Source: Protaetia brevitarsis (Eukaryota > Arthropoda > Insecta > Coleoptera > Scarabaeidae). Taken from it: a stretch of 64,000 bases of DNA. The stretch spans positions 351,561-415,560 of the forward strand of contig RXPK01000081.1 of the NCBI GenBank assembly GCA_004143645.1, read 5' to 3'. A program made the position numbers and the translations under genes. The notes beneath the pieces are model-generated. The model had not been told where the DNA came from, ran no database searches, and was given only the letters and a program-made list of their open reading frames with translations. Below are positions 35,458-46,189 of this stretch, piece by piece; position 1 is the stretch's first letter, and every line of letters begins with the position of its first letter.

Positions 35458-36040
35458 CTACGTCTCACTATCACTCCTTGGTACTATAACCCAATCGTCA
35501 GGTCCCTGAGGATTTGTGCCTTGTAATAATTCTTTTTGTCTAAGTAAACCGTCCCGAAAATTTGTGAGAGCTTCTTTTTCTAACTGTAATTTCCTAATAG
35601 ATTCCCGCTGTCTCTGCTGTTCCACCGTCTTAGTTGACAGCAGTTTCTCTTTCTTTTGCGCGGTTAAGGCTAATTCAGTCTGCACCTGGAATCACACAAG
35701 AAAATAAGTTTACATTGTGCGCTGTTGAACAGGCGGGGTTGGCTTACGTAAACCAACATTGAAAGCCAAATGCTTGGAAGAGAAGACAAGATATTTATTT
35801 ATACACAAAAGATTTCAAATTAATTACGTGTGCAAACATTGTATACCTTTAAGTACTCTTGTGCTAATTTTTTATGTTCTTCGAACAGGGCTCTAGAGTA
35901 GGAATCTTGTAAGTCAGGAGTGGCAGGCCTTAGATGCGGATCTAACAGCATGTACATATTTTCTAGATTTGGGTCCGATTGCGGAACATTCTCTGGCGGT
36001 TTGGCGCTCTGCATTCCAGCCTGCACCGTGCTTGTGGAAC
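35458..36040 (-). CDS. Tak1: TAK1 (MAP3K7), last two coding exons
   Basis: C-terminal end of TGF-beta-activated kinase 1, a MAP3K in the Imd/NF-kB and JNK pathways. This end is the coiled coil bound by TAB2/TAB3. Exon 36040-35847 follows acceptor CTTGTTCCAG| and encodes MYMLLDPHLRPATPDLQDSY and LFEEHKKLAQEYLK, which parallels LDHQLQPLAP...VFEQHCKMAQEYMK in vertebrate TAK1. Donor AAAG|GTATAC joins in phase 0 to exon 35685-35458 (acceptor GATTCCAG|), encoding VQTELALTAQKKEKLLS and a heptad-like QQRQRESIRKLQLEKEALTN region, ending PRSDSET-stop. The kinase-domain exons should lie to the right on the same strand. None was found in this window, so introns are long or the gene leaves the window. Confidence 0.85.
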
Positions 36041-36639
36041 CTGGAACAAGGAATAGTCTTATGTATGATGATTGAATTACCCGTATATCATAAATCAATA
36101 AGTTACTAATAGGGCTTACAGAAATAATAGTCAATAACCAAGGTTCTATTTATAGAAAAATAATGGGAAAGTTAGTCACAATTAAAGGGGTCATTGTAAA
36201 AAGTAGCTAAGTTCAATGGAATTAACCACTTCTTGCGCTGACTCCTTCAATTGGTTTTAAGTAAATATATAGGATCTAACAGTGATAACGCTGATGTCTC
36301 TTGTAGTTAAATGGTAACAATGTTTGAAAAGTTATACATCAGGATATATGCAGCTGGACTAGATACATAATTTAAAAATAATACGCATTATACGGAGTGT
36401 TATAAAAATAGGCAGTGCATCAAAGGTATGTTATGTAATGTATGTGTATTATACACCGAAAACTAGACCATTTTTTATAAGGTTCGACGTATTGCAGCTG
36501 CATATGTAGCTGAGCAACTTAAAAATCCACAGCAAAGACCATAGCGAATTTGAAGTTTTGCTTTAATGGTATATGATTAGATAGAGGCGGCTTGTCAAAC
36601 TCTTCAACAAATTGTCTGATTGTTTGAGGGGGTGTAACA

Positions 36640-37030
36640 CTTTTTTGGACTAGGGCTCACGTAGGTACGATCGGTACTGAGAGGGCGGATCAATTAGCAA
36701 GAGAGGCGGTGTCTAGGCGGGATAGCCCGATAATAAGGTTTGGATTAATTTCGGGTAGCGTAGTTTAAAAAGCGTGTAAGGATAAACTTGATAATGATTG
36801 GCATAATATTACTTTATTATGAGAGGTGGACTAGGAAATTTACCAGTAATGTTACAAGTTTTGGGACTAATTTGTCGTATCAGGCAGTATTAGAATTAGT
36901 AATGGGTCATGGTAATTTTAAATCATTTTCATGTAAAATTGGTAGGGTTAATGAGTCGCATTGTGAATGGTGGTGGGGTAGATACAACGGGGCACGTTTT
37001 ATTTGAATGTCCAGTCACAGTGTTGAGCAC
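36640..37030 (+). pseudogene. LINE RNase H end and zinc-knuckle tail
   Basis: It reads WTRAHVGTIGTERADQLARE then AVSRR, the last block of a retrotransposon RNase H (x-x-HVGIxGNExAD-x-LA). It is followed by ACKDKLDNDWHN and, after stops and frame changes, LELVMGHGNFKSFSCKIGRV, NESHCEW and GHVLFECPV, the tail that ends R1/I/jockey-type ORF2. There is no RT upstream. Inactive. Confidence 0.7.
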
Positions 37031-37049
37031 AGATAATTCTAAAAAAAAA

Positions 37050-37440
37050 AAAAAAATGTAGTAGGATGTGACGAGTAACAGAAAAATTGAGAATCTACTT
37101 AAATGTTAGATTATGTCTTACTGCCAATCGTAAACAACTAATTATTTTCCTCCAATTATTATTTAAAAATCGATTACGTTTCTCATATTACTATCGCTAT
37201 CTTTATTTATTTTTCATTATTTATCTCGTGTTTTCTGCTGTTTGAATTTTAGTTTTTCTAGAAAAGAAAACTTACATAGCGTATCGAAAAAACCAAACTT
37301 CCTGTATACATCAAAATAATTTTAGGTAATAGCTCGTGCTTTCCCAAATAACTTTTACTTTTTTTTAAACATTTTTAAATTAAGTTAATAGATATAATGT
37401 AACTGGCTGATTACAGACTGTTGCCGCACCCTGTATACTT
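37050..37440. repeat. repeat unit with inverted and direct partners at 38.8-39.6 kb
   Basis: The first part (about 37050-37260, TAGATTATGTCTTACTG, AACAACTAATTATT, ATCTCGTGTTTTCTGCTG) is inverted relative to about 38800-38975. The second part (about 37270-37440, TCGTGCTTTCCCAAATAACT then TTTACTT) is directly repeated at about 39415-39570. The arrangement brackets the tRNA-like array and implies an inversion or nested insertion. Confidence 0.6.
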
Positions 37441-37992
37441 GCTTCATTAACTACTTGTGCTTTTCTAAACATTTATATTTGGGCAAAAGTTAATAAAAAA
37501 TGTTTCTTTAAAATAGCGAAAACGCAGTTTTTAGTTTATACCCACACAGCACAACATATTCAAAGAATATTCTCACAGTTTGCAATACAGTAGATATACA
37601 GGGTTATTCATGCTATACGGCAAGGAATATTGTGGCCAAAATACGTGATGTTCAAAAGTCCCAATCTTGGATAAATAGGGTCTACTATGGCAATGTTTTG
37701 AAATTATTTTCATAATACAAACGATGTTCCAAAATCCTTAAAGGTATCAAAGTCGTGTTTATGTAATTATCACCTCCTGTATGTAATTGCATTTTTTTTT
37801 AATTCTAGGATTAAAATAAGTTAAATTAAAATAATTCTGTTTTAATAAGGTTTATAACACATAAGCCCTAAGGTTTAATAAATAAATAAATACGCAGTTT
37901 GCGAGTTTTTTACAGTATGAAAATAACAAATTAATGTTTTTCTGCTTTTAACTGTAATAATTGAGAGGATTTTTTTTCAAGAAAATTTTTTC

Positions 37993-38066
37993 TCCTCACG
38001 CAGGATTCGAATCTACATCTCCTCACTTTACCAGACGAGCGCTTTACCAATTAAGCTAGCAGAGGA
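37993..38066 (-). tRNA. tRNA-like copy 1, degenerate
   Basis: On the minus strand: TCCTCTG, a box A-like TAGCTTAATTGGTAAAGCG, an anticodon arm CTCGT-CTGGTAAA-GTGAG, and box B GATTCGAATCC, ending TGAGGA. The acceptor pairs over 5 of 7 bp, the T arm pairs fully, and the anticodon loop is 8 nt, so it is probably a pseudo-tRNA. Confidence 0.35.
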
Positions 38067-38237
38067 TGATGATTCGAGCGTTTAACCGAACATACGTCGA
38101 TATTAGATTTTGAAAAGGTCGGCAGGGCGGCAATTATGCAAAGTTTGCAAGTTTTTTACAATATGAAAATAACAAATTAATGTATTTCTGCTTTTAACTG
38201 TTATAATTAGGAGGAAATTCTCCAAGAATTTTTTTTC

Positions 38238-38311
38238 TCCTCATGCAGGATTCCAACCTACATCCCCTCGTTTTGCCGGACGAGCGCTTTACCAATTAAG
38301 CTAGTAGAGGA
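38238..38311 (-). tRNA. tRNA-like copy 2, degenerate
   Basis: Same fold as copy 1, with anticodon arm CTCGT-CCGGCAAA-ACGAG and T loop GGTTGGAATCC, which breaks box B. If the loop is read as a standard anticodon it would be GGC (Ala). Unlikely to be functional. Confidence 0.3.
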
Positions 38312-38405
38312 TGATGATTCGAGCATTTAGCCGAACATACGTCGATATTATTTTCTGCTTTTAACTGTAATAATTAGGAGGATTTTTTTCCAAGAAAATT
38401 GTTTC

Positions 38406-38479
38406 TCCTCACGCAGGATTCGAACCTACATCCCCTCGTTTTGCAGGACGAGCGCTTTACCAATTCAGCTAGTGGAGGA
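38406..38479 (-). tRNA. tRNA-like copy 3, degenerate
   Basis: Best A and B boxes of the three (TAGCTGAATTGGTAAAGCG, GGTTCGAATCC) and arm CTCGT-CCTGCAAA-ACGAG. The possible anticodon is TGC (Ala). The 8-nt loop and lack of U33 argue against a working tRNA. Confidence 0.35.
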
Positions 38480-39569
38480 TGATAATTCGATAATATTAGA
38501 TGATACATGATATCGAAATTTCTCCTAATTATTACAGTTAAAAGCAGAAATACATTAATTTGTTAATAAATAAATAATTTGAAATTTGTGAAAATCTAAC
38601 CTAATTTTAATGTTTTAAATACTTAAGAAATATTTAAGCAAGTTGGAAAAGAAAACGCCATATCTTATGATTACTCGTTCATATAACATTAACGACTTGC
38701 CAACAAACAATTTCGTTGGCTTCTCCAATAATAAATATCATATCACCCCAATTCTTTTCTAGCACAATTCATTTAAAAAAACTAAGAAACTTAAATTCGA
38801 ACAGCAGAAAACACGAGATAAATAACCGATAACAATAATAATATGAGAAACGTAATTGTTCTGTAAATAATAAATGCAGAATAATAATTAGTTGTTTACG
38901 ATTTGACACCAAGACATAATCTACAATTTAACTAGATTCTCAATATTTTTGGTACTCGTAACATCCTAGTACATTTATTTTAGGATTATCTGTGCTCGAC
39001 ACTGAACATAATGTCACTCAAAAACTATTAACTTTGTGTCTTTAATCTGCATGGAATTACGTAGAAATATACAGGATGTTACATTTGAAAGAAATATTTC
39101 CAACTGTTTTAAAATGTTAGAGTTTACGTTTCCTTTCGAAACGCCAAGTATTACAGAACGAGAATTTTTTCCTATTGTCGAGCACCTTAAAATATTGTCG
39201 AAATGATATCAAAGAATTATTGCAAAATAATTACAAATGCAGGAGACATAACTTTTATAATAAATTATTGCAAATGCATTTTTTTCCTTTAATACTGAAT
39301 ATTTCGAAAACCATTAATTTAAACCATAATATGGTGTGTTATACAAATACGTTTTATATTGCGCTCAGGAATCAAAAAATGTAACAATATATAAGTGTGT
39401 TCCATTTAAAATAAGAAACTTATATAGCATATCGAATAATCTAAACACCCTTATGCACCAAAATAATTTTAGCCCGTGCTTTCCCAAATAACTTTTACTT
39501 AAAACATTTTTCCATTAAGTTAATTATAGGTATACCGTAACTGATCGATTACAGACGTTGTATATCGAG

Positions 39570-40765
39570 CTTCAAACGACTCAACTAATTTCAGTGCCAC
39601 TATGCATATTTAATATCTTTGTAACTGCAAAATAATTCACACACTTTTATATTTATAATGAATATTAGAATATTTAATTCATTCAGTAGGCGTCTGTTTA
39701 GAAACTATCACTTCCAAAAAAAAAAAAAAACATACCTGATGTTGCTTATATCACAATAATTCTGAACTAAATATAAAAAAAATAATAACCCGTAAAAGAG
39801 AAATACATATTAGCGTCGGAACACCAGCAAACCGATAGCACGCGATTTAAATAAAACAATGTCAGTAATTCGCGATTCTGTCACACGATTACTATTCAAA
39901 CGGCGTATCCCGATCTCGGTATTGTGTGTAACTGAAAAATTCATATTGCATTCCTGTCCGTCTAGGTATACTCTTGACGGCGTCCTCGACTGTTTGTTGT
40001 TACTATTAAAGTCGGCCGCTTCAGTTTGTACAACGCGAGAAAACGAGAGAAAGATGGTGCAGAATGAATCACGGGTATGAAATTTCCGAACAAGGAACCC
40101 GACAGCAAGTTCCCAGATCCACAATGAATATTTGGTTCCTAGAAAAATATTTCGCCTGTCTGGTATATCCAGCGGGTAAAATGTGTAACCTCATCACCTC
40201 TAATTATTTGAATATGATGTTATGTACGTTCATGATATCATCTAATTGAATATTTGTTCCTTTTTCGTGCACAATACTTATATTAATAAATGTTTCAATT
40301 AAATTCATACATATTTATGAGGTCTACTCGTAACAGGACACACATGACTATATCATTCATAAATTTGATCTATTATAAGTAATACGTCACCATTTTCTAT
40401 TAGGGCAGAATTTCAAGTATTCATTCAACTTTTCATTAATAATAATAATAATCAACTATATATTTAACTTTACGCCGTAAAGTGTTAATCATTGCACGCA
40501 GAAAAATACACGCATTGATTCGACCAACAAAATTCAACAATTTTCGATTAAATACCGCGAAGACATTTTTGTTAAAACGAAGACAAATTTGGTTGAAGCA
40601 AACATTGATTTGATTTATTTCGTCCTATAAATAGATACAGGTATAATGGACAAGTCATATAAGAACAATACACTAATTGTAAGTATGACGTAAGATAATA
40701 AACAAGTAAATGTAATCATGAAAGATGTAAATATAAGTAAATTTAAATAAATAACTATAAAAATA
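39570..40765. other. no firm feature; small CpG-containing patch at 39.85-40.08 kb
   Basis: The patch at 39850-40080 is less A/T-rich than its surroundings. It is open on both strands, contains an initiator-like TCAGTT and a start-plus-donor string (ATGGTGCAG...CGG|GTATGA). It could be a promoter with a first exon, but no protein match is visible. Confidence 0.3.
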
Positions 40766-40873
40766 AACGGGTATTCGGTCTGTCAAAATAAAACTAAATA
40801 AATACCTCGATATTTCGTTTTAATTTCAAACATCTTCAGGAGGCACTAAAAATATCCCAAAAATAAAAATATT

Positions 40874-40941
40874 CCAAAAATAATCGTTTTTTGTAATTAG
40901 AACCTAATTAGAACCTAATTACAAAAAACGATTATTTTTGG
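40874..40941. repeat. 68-bp perfect-arm palindrome nested in the Penelope remnant
   Basis: CCAAAAATAATCGTTTTTTG and TAATTAG are mirrored exactly on the other side of a 14-nt centre. It lies just upstream of the ORF remnant, so the inversion that made the outer arms apparently has its hinge here. Confidence 0.8.
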
Positions 40942-40943
40942 AA

Positions 40944-41036
40944 ATGGTTAATATAAAAAATTGTAGTCATGCTATTAATTTTAAAGCTGATACAAATCAA
41001 TTAAGTAGTATTTATTGCAATATTTTACATCAATAA
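40944..41036 (+). pseudogene. Penelope-like ORF C-terminus, 30 codons
   Basis: HAINFKADTNQLSSIYCNIL followed by HQ-stop matches the closing motif of Penelope-like GIY-YIG proteins (x-INFKxDTxxLSxIYxxLL). Everything upstream is lost to the palindrome. Confidence 0.6.
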
Positions 41037-41404
41037 TTTTTTTTTCTATTTATTTTATATGTATAACCGCAAACAAATTTTTTTGATTAATATGTCTGGC
41101 CCTGACTTGCATTTAAATGTTTTAACTATTTATCATTTTGTCCGCTGTCATTAATCCTACAACTTTGTAAGCAATTTGTGATTTTTTATGTTGTTTCATT
41201 TTAACTTGTATATTTTTAGTGTCTCCTGAAGATGTTTCAAATTAAAACGAAATATCGAGGTATTTATTTAGTTTTAATTTGACAGACCGAATACCCGTAT
41301 AATTCTCTGATTGTTTACGAAGTCCGGTCGATATTCCTTTTATTCTATAAAAATAAATGGGTACATAAAAAAAATTAACAATTATTGGAAACAGCTGAAA
41401 ACTT

Positions 41405-42560
41405 AATACTGTTCTAAAACAGCTAAAAACTCCGCGACAGAGTATACGCAGTGGTGGAGCAATAATTGGCGCAATCTAGTCTTGAACACCTTCAAAGGAG
41501 TGAGTACATCTAATTGTAAGAGCGCTGGGTAAGAAATTAAAAAGGCGTACCCCCGCAGGAATTGGACACCTTTGAGTTATACGAAGCCTGCTCAACGGCA
41601 AACGGAAGTTGGATCCAATCCTCGTGTTATAGGAGTGAAAATTAGAATTTAAGGGAAAGTTATCCCGATTGACAAAAGCGTGACCAAGAATCTCCAGAAT
41701 ATACGCGGAAGGCGAAGGTAAGATACCAAATTCCTTAAAGAATGGCCTACAGGATTCAGTGGCGCCGATATCTGCGATACTGCGAACTATGCGCTTTTGT
41801 GCGATAAAAACATCATGCGCGTGAGTAGATGAGCCTAAAAAGATAATTTCATAAGTTATTCTGGAGGACACTTGGCCGTAATAAAATTTTAGTAAACAAT
41901 CTCGTCAAACCGCACATTTAACGTTCCTAATTAGAAAACAGGAGGAGTTTATGATTTTTATAAGCTTACGACAATGCGAATACCAGCCAAGCGACTCATC
42001 CAACTGAACCCCTAGCAAATTAATAGAGTTTTGACTCTGCAGCAACTCACCGTTCAAACGAATATCCACATTATAATCAGCTCTGGACTGGAGGATACAA
42101 AAAAAAAACGTGAAGAATGGCTTTGAAGCATTAATATGGAGTCCATTACAACTAAATCACTGGCCGAGCGTCATCAAAAGGGTGTACGCATGATCACGGA
42201 CTAGCGCCGGATCAATCCCAAAAACCACAGCAGTAGTATCGTTCGCGTATAAAAACAAAGAAAAGTCAATAAATTCGACTATGTCATTAACAAAAAGAAG
42301 GAATAGTGCCGGACCCAGAACCGATCCCTGCGGAACACCAAGGTATGTTGGCAAAGTAGAGGAATAGAAGCATTTGAAAGGCTTTCTCGACTTAAAAGAT
42401 ACCCTAACATACTGAACACGATCAGACAAATATGACCGAAATTAATCGACAATCACATCCCTCACGCCATAACAATGAAGTTTGCCTATGAGAACTTGGT
42501 GATCAACACAATCGAATGCCAGCTTCAAATCACAAAAGATACACCAGCAGGACACTGACC
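41405..42560 (-). pseudogene. LINE RT C-terminal half, catalytic Asp lost
   Basis: The minus strand reads CDLKLAFDCVDHQVLIGKLH then CYGVRD (about 42530-42440), FRSYLSDRVQYVRVSFKSRK, YLGVPQGSVLGPALFLLFVN then D (about 42345-42280), the active-site LFLYANDTTAVV (YADD changed to YAND), SRADYNVDIRLNGELL, and the thumb/C-terminus with AHDVFIAQKRIVRSIADIGA, TESCRPFFKEFGILP and PAGVRLFNFLPSALT. The C-terminal part resembles the LINE at 10.7-12.6 kb (QKRLIRCMMGASTRESCRP), so the two are related families. One stop follows the first block, and a frame break follows the active site. Confidence 0.85.
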
Positions 42561-44180
42561 AGAATCCAAACAATCTACGATTTGATTTATAAATGAATAT
42601 ATAGCCGTAATTTGATTTGTGTTAAAACAAACACAATTAACTGTCCACTCAATGTATGAAATACGTTGATCGAACAGTTAAATTGATATTAATTGTAATA
42701 CCACAGGTGTGTTGGCAATATAAAATATAGTATTTGATGCAAAACAATAATTTCATATTAGTAATATTTTGCTTAAATCAAGCAAAAATTTATTGTAAAA
42801 CTAAACAATTATTTATTCATTCTGAATATGCTTTTATTAAAACGTTTTCAGATGTATTTCTAAACAAATATAATTACTAATCTAACCTAAAAAAATGCCA
42901 TCAAAAACTGAACACTATTTTTTTTTTGTGCATTAAATGAAAATCTTCGGTAATTATCCCTTCCGACTACCAAAAATTAAGAATCAGAATTGTCTCCCGC
43001 CCCCGCATTAGGGGAGAATTGCGAGAGTCAAGCCCAATCGTAGGTTCAACGAAGGGGTCTCATGCAAAGATCACCTTTAATGTTCACATGACAGCTTCTA
43101 AGCCCAAGTAAAAGTGAAATTGCCTCGTTTTCATGCAAATCATATGAACAAATCCCAAAGCAATTGTTAGGAGTTTCATTGGGCGCCGTCTTTCTGTCAA
43201 GTGATAACGTCTAGAACATTGATAGGAAGTGCGCTAATGTCAGTGTCACCCCTCAGTAGTTACAAAATGACGGCTAGCTTGGAAAGAAGTATGTGACACT
43301 CGTAAATTTTTCATTTATATTATGCATCTTTTATCCAAAATAATCTATTGAAAATATTTAGTGTAAAATTGTTTGTAATAAACATTGTAGTATAGAGCTA
43401 ACAAAAGTGAGTTATGTATGGATCACCGACAATTTTGTTAAAAATATTGATTTCTCACCTCAAAGACCGCTAAAAGCAGTACGCAATACACTTTAACATA
43501 ATTTTAATGTTAGACGGAACAGAAAGGTATGTTGTTTTAAGATACATTACCTCTAACACAAAATACTATTGGCTTCAATGGTTTTTCTATTTGTTTTATA
43601 ATATATATGTTGCAGCAACATTAAAATTTTAATATAGATTTTATCTTGTTTTTACAACCGAATTTTTATTGAAATTACTGAATATGTATTTGGTTTAACC
43701 AAAATAAAATAACAAAATGTACGTATTTCTATGAGTGTGGTATTTAAATCATGTCAGTAGAGTGAAAGTAAATAAATAAACACAAACAACTCTCAACAAT
43801 ATGATATTGTTAGTATTAATTAAAGGTAAACAAACGATTTTTGTAAAAAAATCATTTTTATTTTTTTTCTTAGATAATAACCAATCCTAGATCTTAGGAC
43901 GCTGACCTCATACTCTTCTGAGCACTAATAATGTCGACAATGATTTTTGAACATAACATTTACATTTGTATTCTTGCCCGAAACATAACTTCCGTTTTGG
44001 TTCTTTGTACTGCCTTTATGACAAATACCTCAATATTCATTACGTTTTCTGTTATTAATTTTTTTTTTTGTGCTCTCGGATATTTAGATATGATAACTGA
44101 TGGGTAACAGCCTCAATAGAAGAGCTATGGTAAAAGAAATCAAGCAAAATTATAGTCAAACGAGAAATCTCAAATCTATT
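42561..44180. other. no recognised feature
   Basis: No coding exon recognised. The part at 42950-43270 is slightly richer in G+C but shows no motif. Confidence 0.35.
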
Positions 44181-44189
44181 TTCTTTAGG

Positions 44190-44360
44190 AAGCCGGCAGT
44201 ACGGCTGAGAAGGAAGGGTGCATCATTGCCAATCTTGAAAGTCAAGCAGCAATATGCGGTACCGGTTGTTGGTTGGGTCACCATTCGGACAACGCTTCTC
44301 AGTGGCTCGGTGTGTTCCGGCACTCTAGCCAAGAGCCTTCAAGGCCTGTAGTGCTGAGTT
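44190..44360 (+). repeat. 5S rRNA-like segment (possible 5S-derived SINE)
   Basis: CTTGAAAGTCAAGCAGC...GGTTGTTGGTTGGGTCACC resembles the internal control region of 5S rRNA (GAAATTAAGCAGCG...GGTTAGTACTTGGATGGG-GACC). Conservation is partial and the flanks of 5S rRNA are absent. A 5S-derived SINE head or an old 5S pseudogene would fit. The open frame through it is not considered a gene. Confidence 0.4.
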
Positions 44361-44971
44361 ATTATTATTTTCTTTAGGAGCCATTTCTCTTGGCTTTCTA
44401 TCTCTAGGTAGATAGATATATTTGTCCAAAATACATACCAAAAGTATAGTGCACATGAGTTTTCGATAAATCCGTTTTCAACAATAACTAAATAAATAAA
44501 CCAACAAGTAAATCAATAAACAAATGAAACTGAGCGGCGAATACCAAAAAAAAAAAAAATGGAAGGAATATGAGAAGAGAGCGAATAATGAATAATGTAC
44601 AAATAATTGAAAAAAGACACGTTTATTAATTATGACACTTATGCATATACGACCAGACACACACTCCAATATCTCACAAAATATTTTGACGACAGAATAA
44701 TAAGCAAGAGCGCTGAAATCCCATATCCAGGTAGGTCTTACGATTTAAATATATGCGATGTTTTCGTATGACTATACATCAAAAAATTCATTTATTCAAT
44801 GCCAATACCAGGCCTATTAAAGTTATATAGTAAAACCGTAGTCACGTCCGTCACGTCACTTTGTTAGTTCACAGAACTGTCTCCTTGGCGCTAGAATCGC
44901 TGTTACGCGTCACCTACAGAAAACTGACAATCGAACCATGGTAACTAGGCAACGAATTATATAATAGTATA

Positions 44972-45068
44972 TTTCAAACCAAGGGTGGAAAGTGCTCTAT
45001 TGCAGGCCGCGGGCAAATATTATAATTGCTCAAAGCCTGCAAAAGCACTTTCCTCGCGTGGTTTGAAT
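44972..45068. repeat. short inverted-repeat element
   Basis: TTTCAAACCA-GGGTGGAAAGTGCT at the left and AGCACTTTCCTCGCGTGGTTTGAA at the right pair over about 23 bp, with a second pair (TGCAGG/CCTGCA) inside. MITE-like, under 100 bp. Confidence 0.55.
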
Positions 45069-45354
45069 ACAATTTTTTTCCAGCCAGTCCAATTTTAACT
45101 AAATGTCTAAAAATAATAAAGACATACCTGTGAGTGACATGATAAGATAGTAGGCTTAATCTGCCAAATATTTTTTGAGAACTGTCAAATTAGCGTCGTT
45201 TTAAAAGTGTTTAATAATGGTTTAATTGAAATTTAATACCTAATAATTTAGCAATTATCTCATAAATGGGCTCAGACTGGGTCGAACGTACTGATGTCAT
45301 CTATCAATAATGTCACATATATAAGATGTAGTTTCATCATGTGAATGTTACTTA

Positions 45355-45445
45355 CTTTTCCTCCCTAAGGAGGATAAGTAAATTTTTTCTCCCTAGGGAG
45401 GAAAACTATAAGTTTCCTCCCTCGTATGAGGGAGGAAAAGTGGGG
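45355..45445. repeat. three successive TCCTCCC palindromes
   Basis: TCCTCCCTAAGGAGGA, CTCCCTAGGGAG and TTTCCTCCCTCGTATGAGGG then AGGAAAA follow within 85 bp. Each is self-complementary and the three share the TCCTCCCT word. Confidence 0.7.
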
Positions 45446-46167
45446 GAAAAATACTGAAACGCGCTTTCGAGTGCACGCAGTAACTGAAAAACGTTCATCT
45501 TTGAATCTGGCAAATTGACATGTAGACTGTCAAAAGGAGTAAATGTCATTTTTTCACATATTAATGTTTTGAATTGGAATCATGGTATGATTTATTGCAT
45601 TTCTCGAGGATAGAAACATATATCAATTCAAATTGCAAGCTTTGCGCTACAATATAACAGTTCTGGTATGTTCATATACCCCGTTGGACACTTTCATTTT
45701 TCACATCATTTTGCAATAGTACTTAATGGTAAAATAAACCATTTTAATAAATATTTATATGAAATCAGTGCATTTAAAATAATTAAGCTTAAATGCAATT
45801 CTTTTTGCAGATATAAGATTAAATATTATGCAAATCGTGATGGGTGAAGGATTGTGGTCGTCTTACTAACTATAAAAAATGATAGATTAATTGTGATTTG
45901 GAAGTACTATTCGCAGATCATTAAGTAGGTATAGAAAATATGAGAACGCATTATGAGCTATTTCTTACTAAAAACAGGAAATAACAGATGTGAAAAGCAA
46001 AATTAAATGCAATCCTGCTGTTGGGATTTTGTCACATTCAAAGATGGCGGCCAGCTGTCTAGTGGACCGTTTTTACACAGCGCGTGTTCCAGTGTTTTAT
46101 ATTGTTGTAAATAGGCAACTGCGTTGGGTAACTAACCACAATTGTTGACAAGTCGTAAATAGAGAAA

Positions 46168-46189
46168 ATTGACAATAATTATTGTCAAT
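46168..46189. repeat. perfect 22-nt palindrome
   Basis: ATTGACAATAATTATTGTC plus AAT is fully self-complementary. No associated gene. Confidence 0.7.

Larger units (their letters stand above)
37885..38570 (-). repeat. tandem array of a tRNA-like unit, about 250 bp period
   Basis: Two long units and one shorter one share AACAAATTAATG-TTTCTGCTTTTAACTG, a tRNA-like segment, and GAGGATGATGATTCGAGC, ACATACGTCGATATTA. After the third unit the same block returns inverted (38515-38565). The layout suggests a tRNA-derived SINE or a satellite-like amplification rather than a functional gene cluster. Confidence 0.65.
40769..41297 (+). mobile_element. Penelope-like remnant between inverted LTR ends
   Basis: Inverted 80-bp arms (40769-40849, 41219-41297) share CGGGTATTCGGTCTGTCAAA, AATACCTCGATATTTCG and CTTCAGGAG. 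On the plus strand of the right arm, CTGAAGA (41226-41232), a short stem GTTT/AAAC and GAAA (41249-41252) follow the hammerhead core order with an intact CUGANGA. Between the arms lies the last 30 codons of a Penelope-like endonuclease ORF. Confidence 0.65.

Noticed and set aside
39810..40124. Overlapping open frames on both strands (104 and 73 codons)
   Set aside because: Neither shows homology-like motifs. The openness probably reflects the locally lower A/T content; noted only as a possible promoter or first-exon patch.
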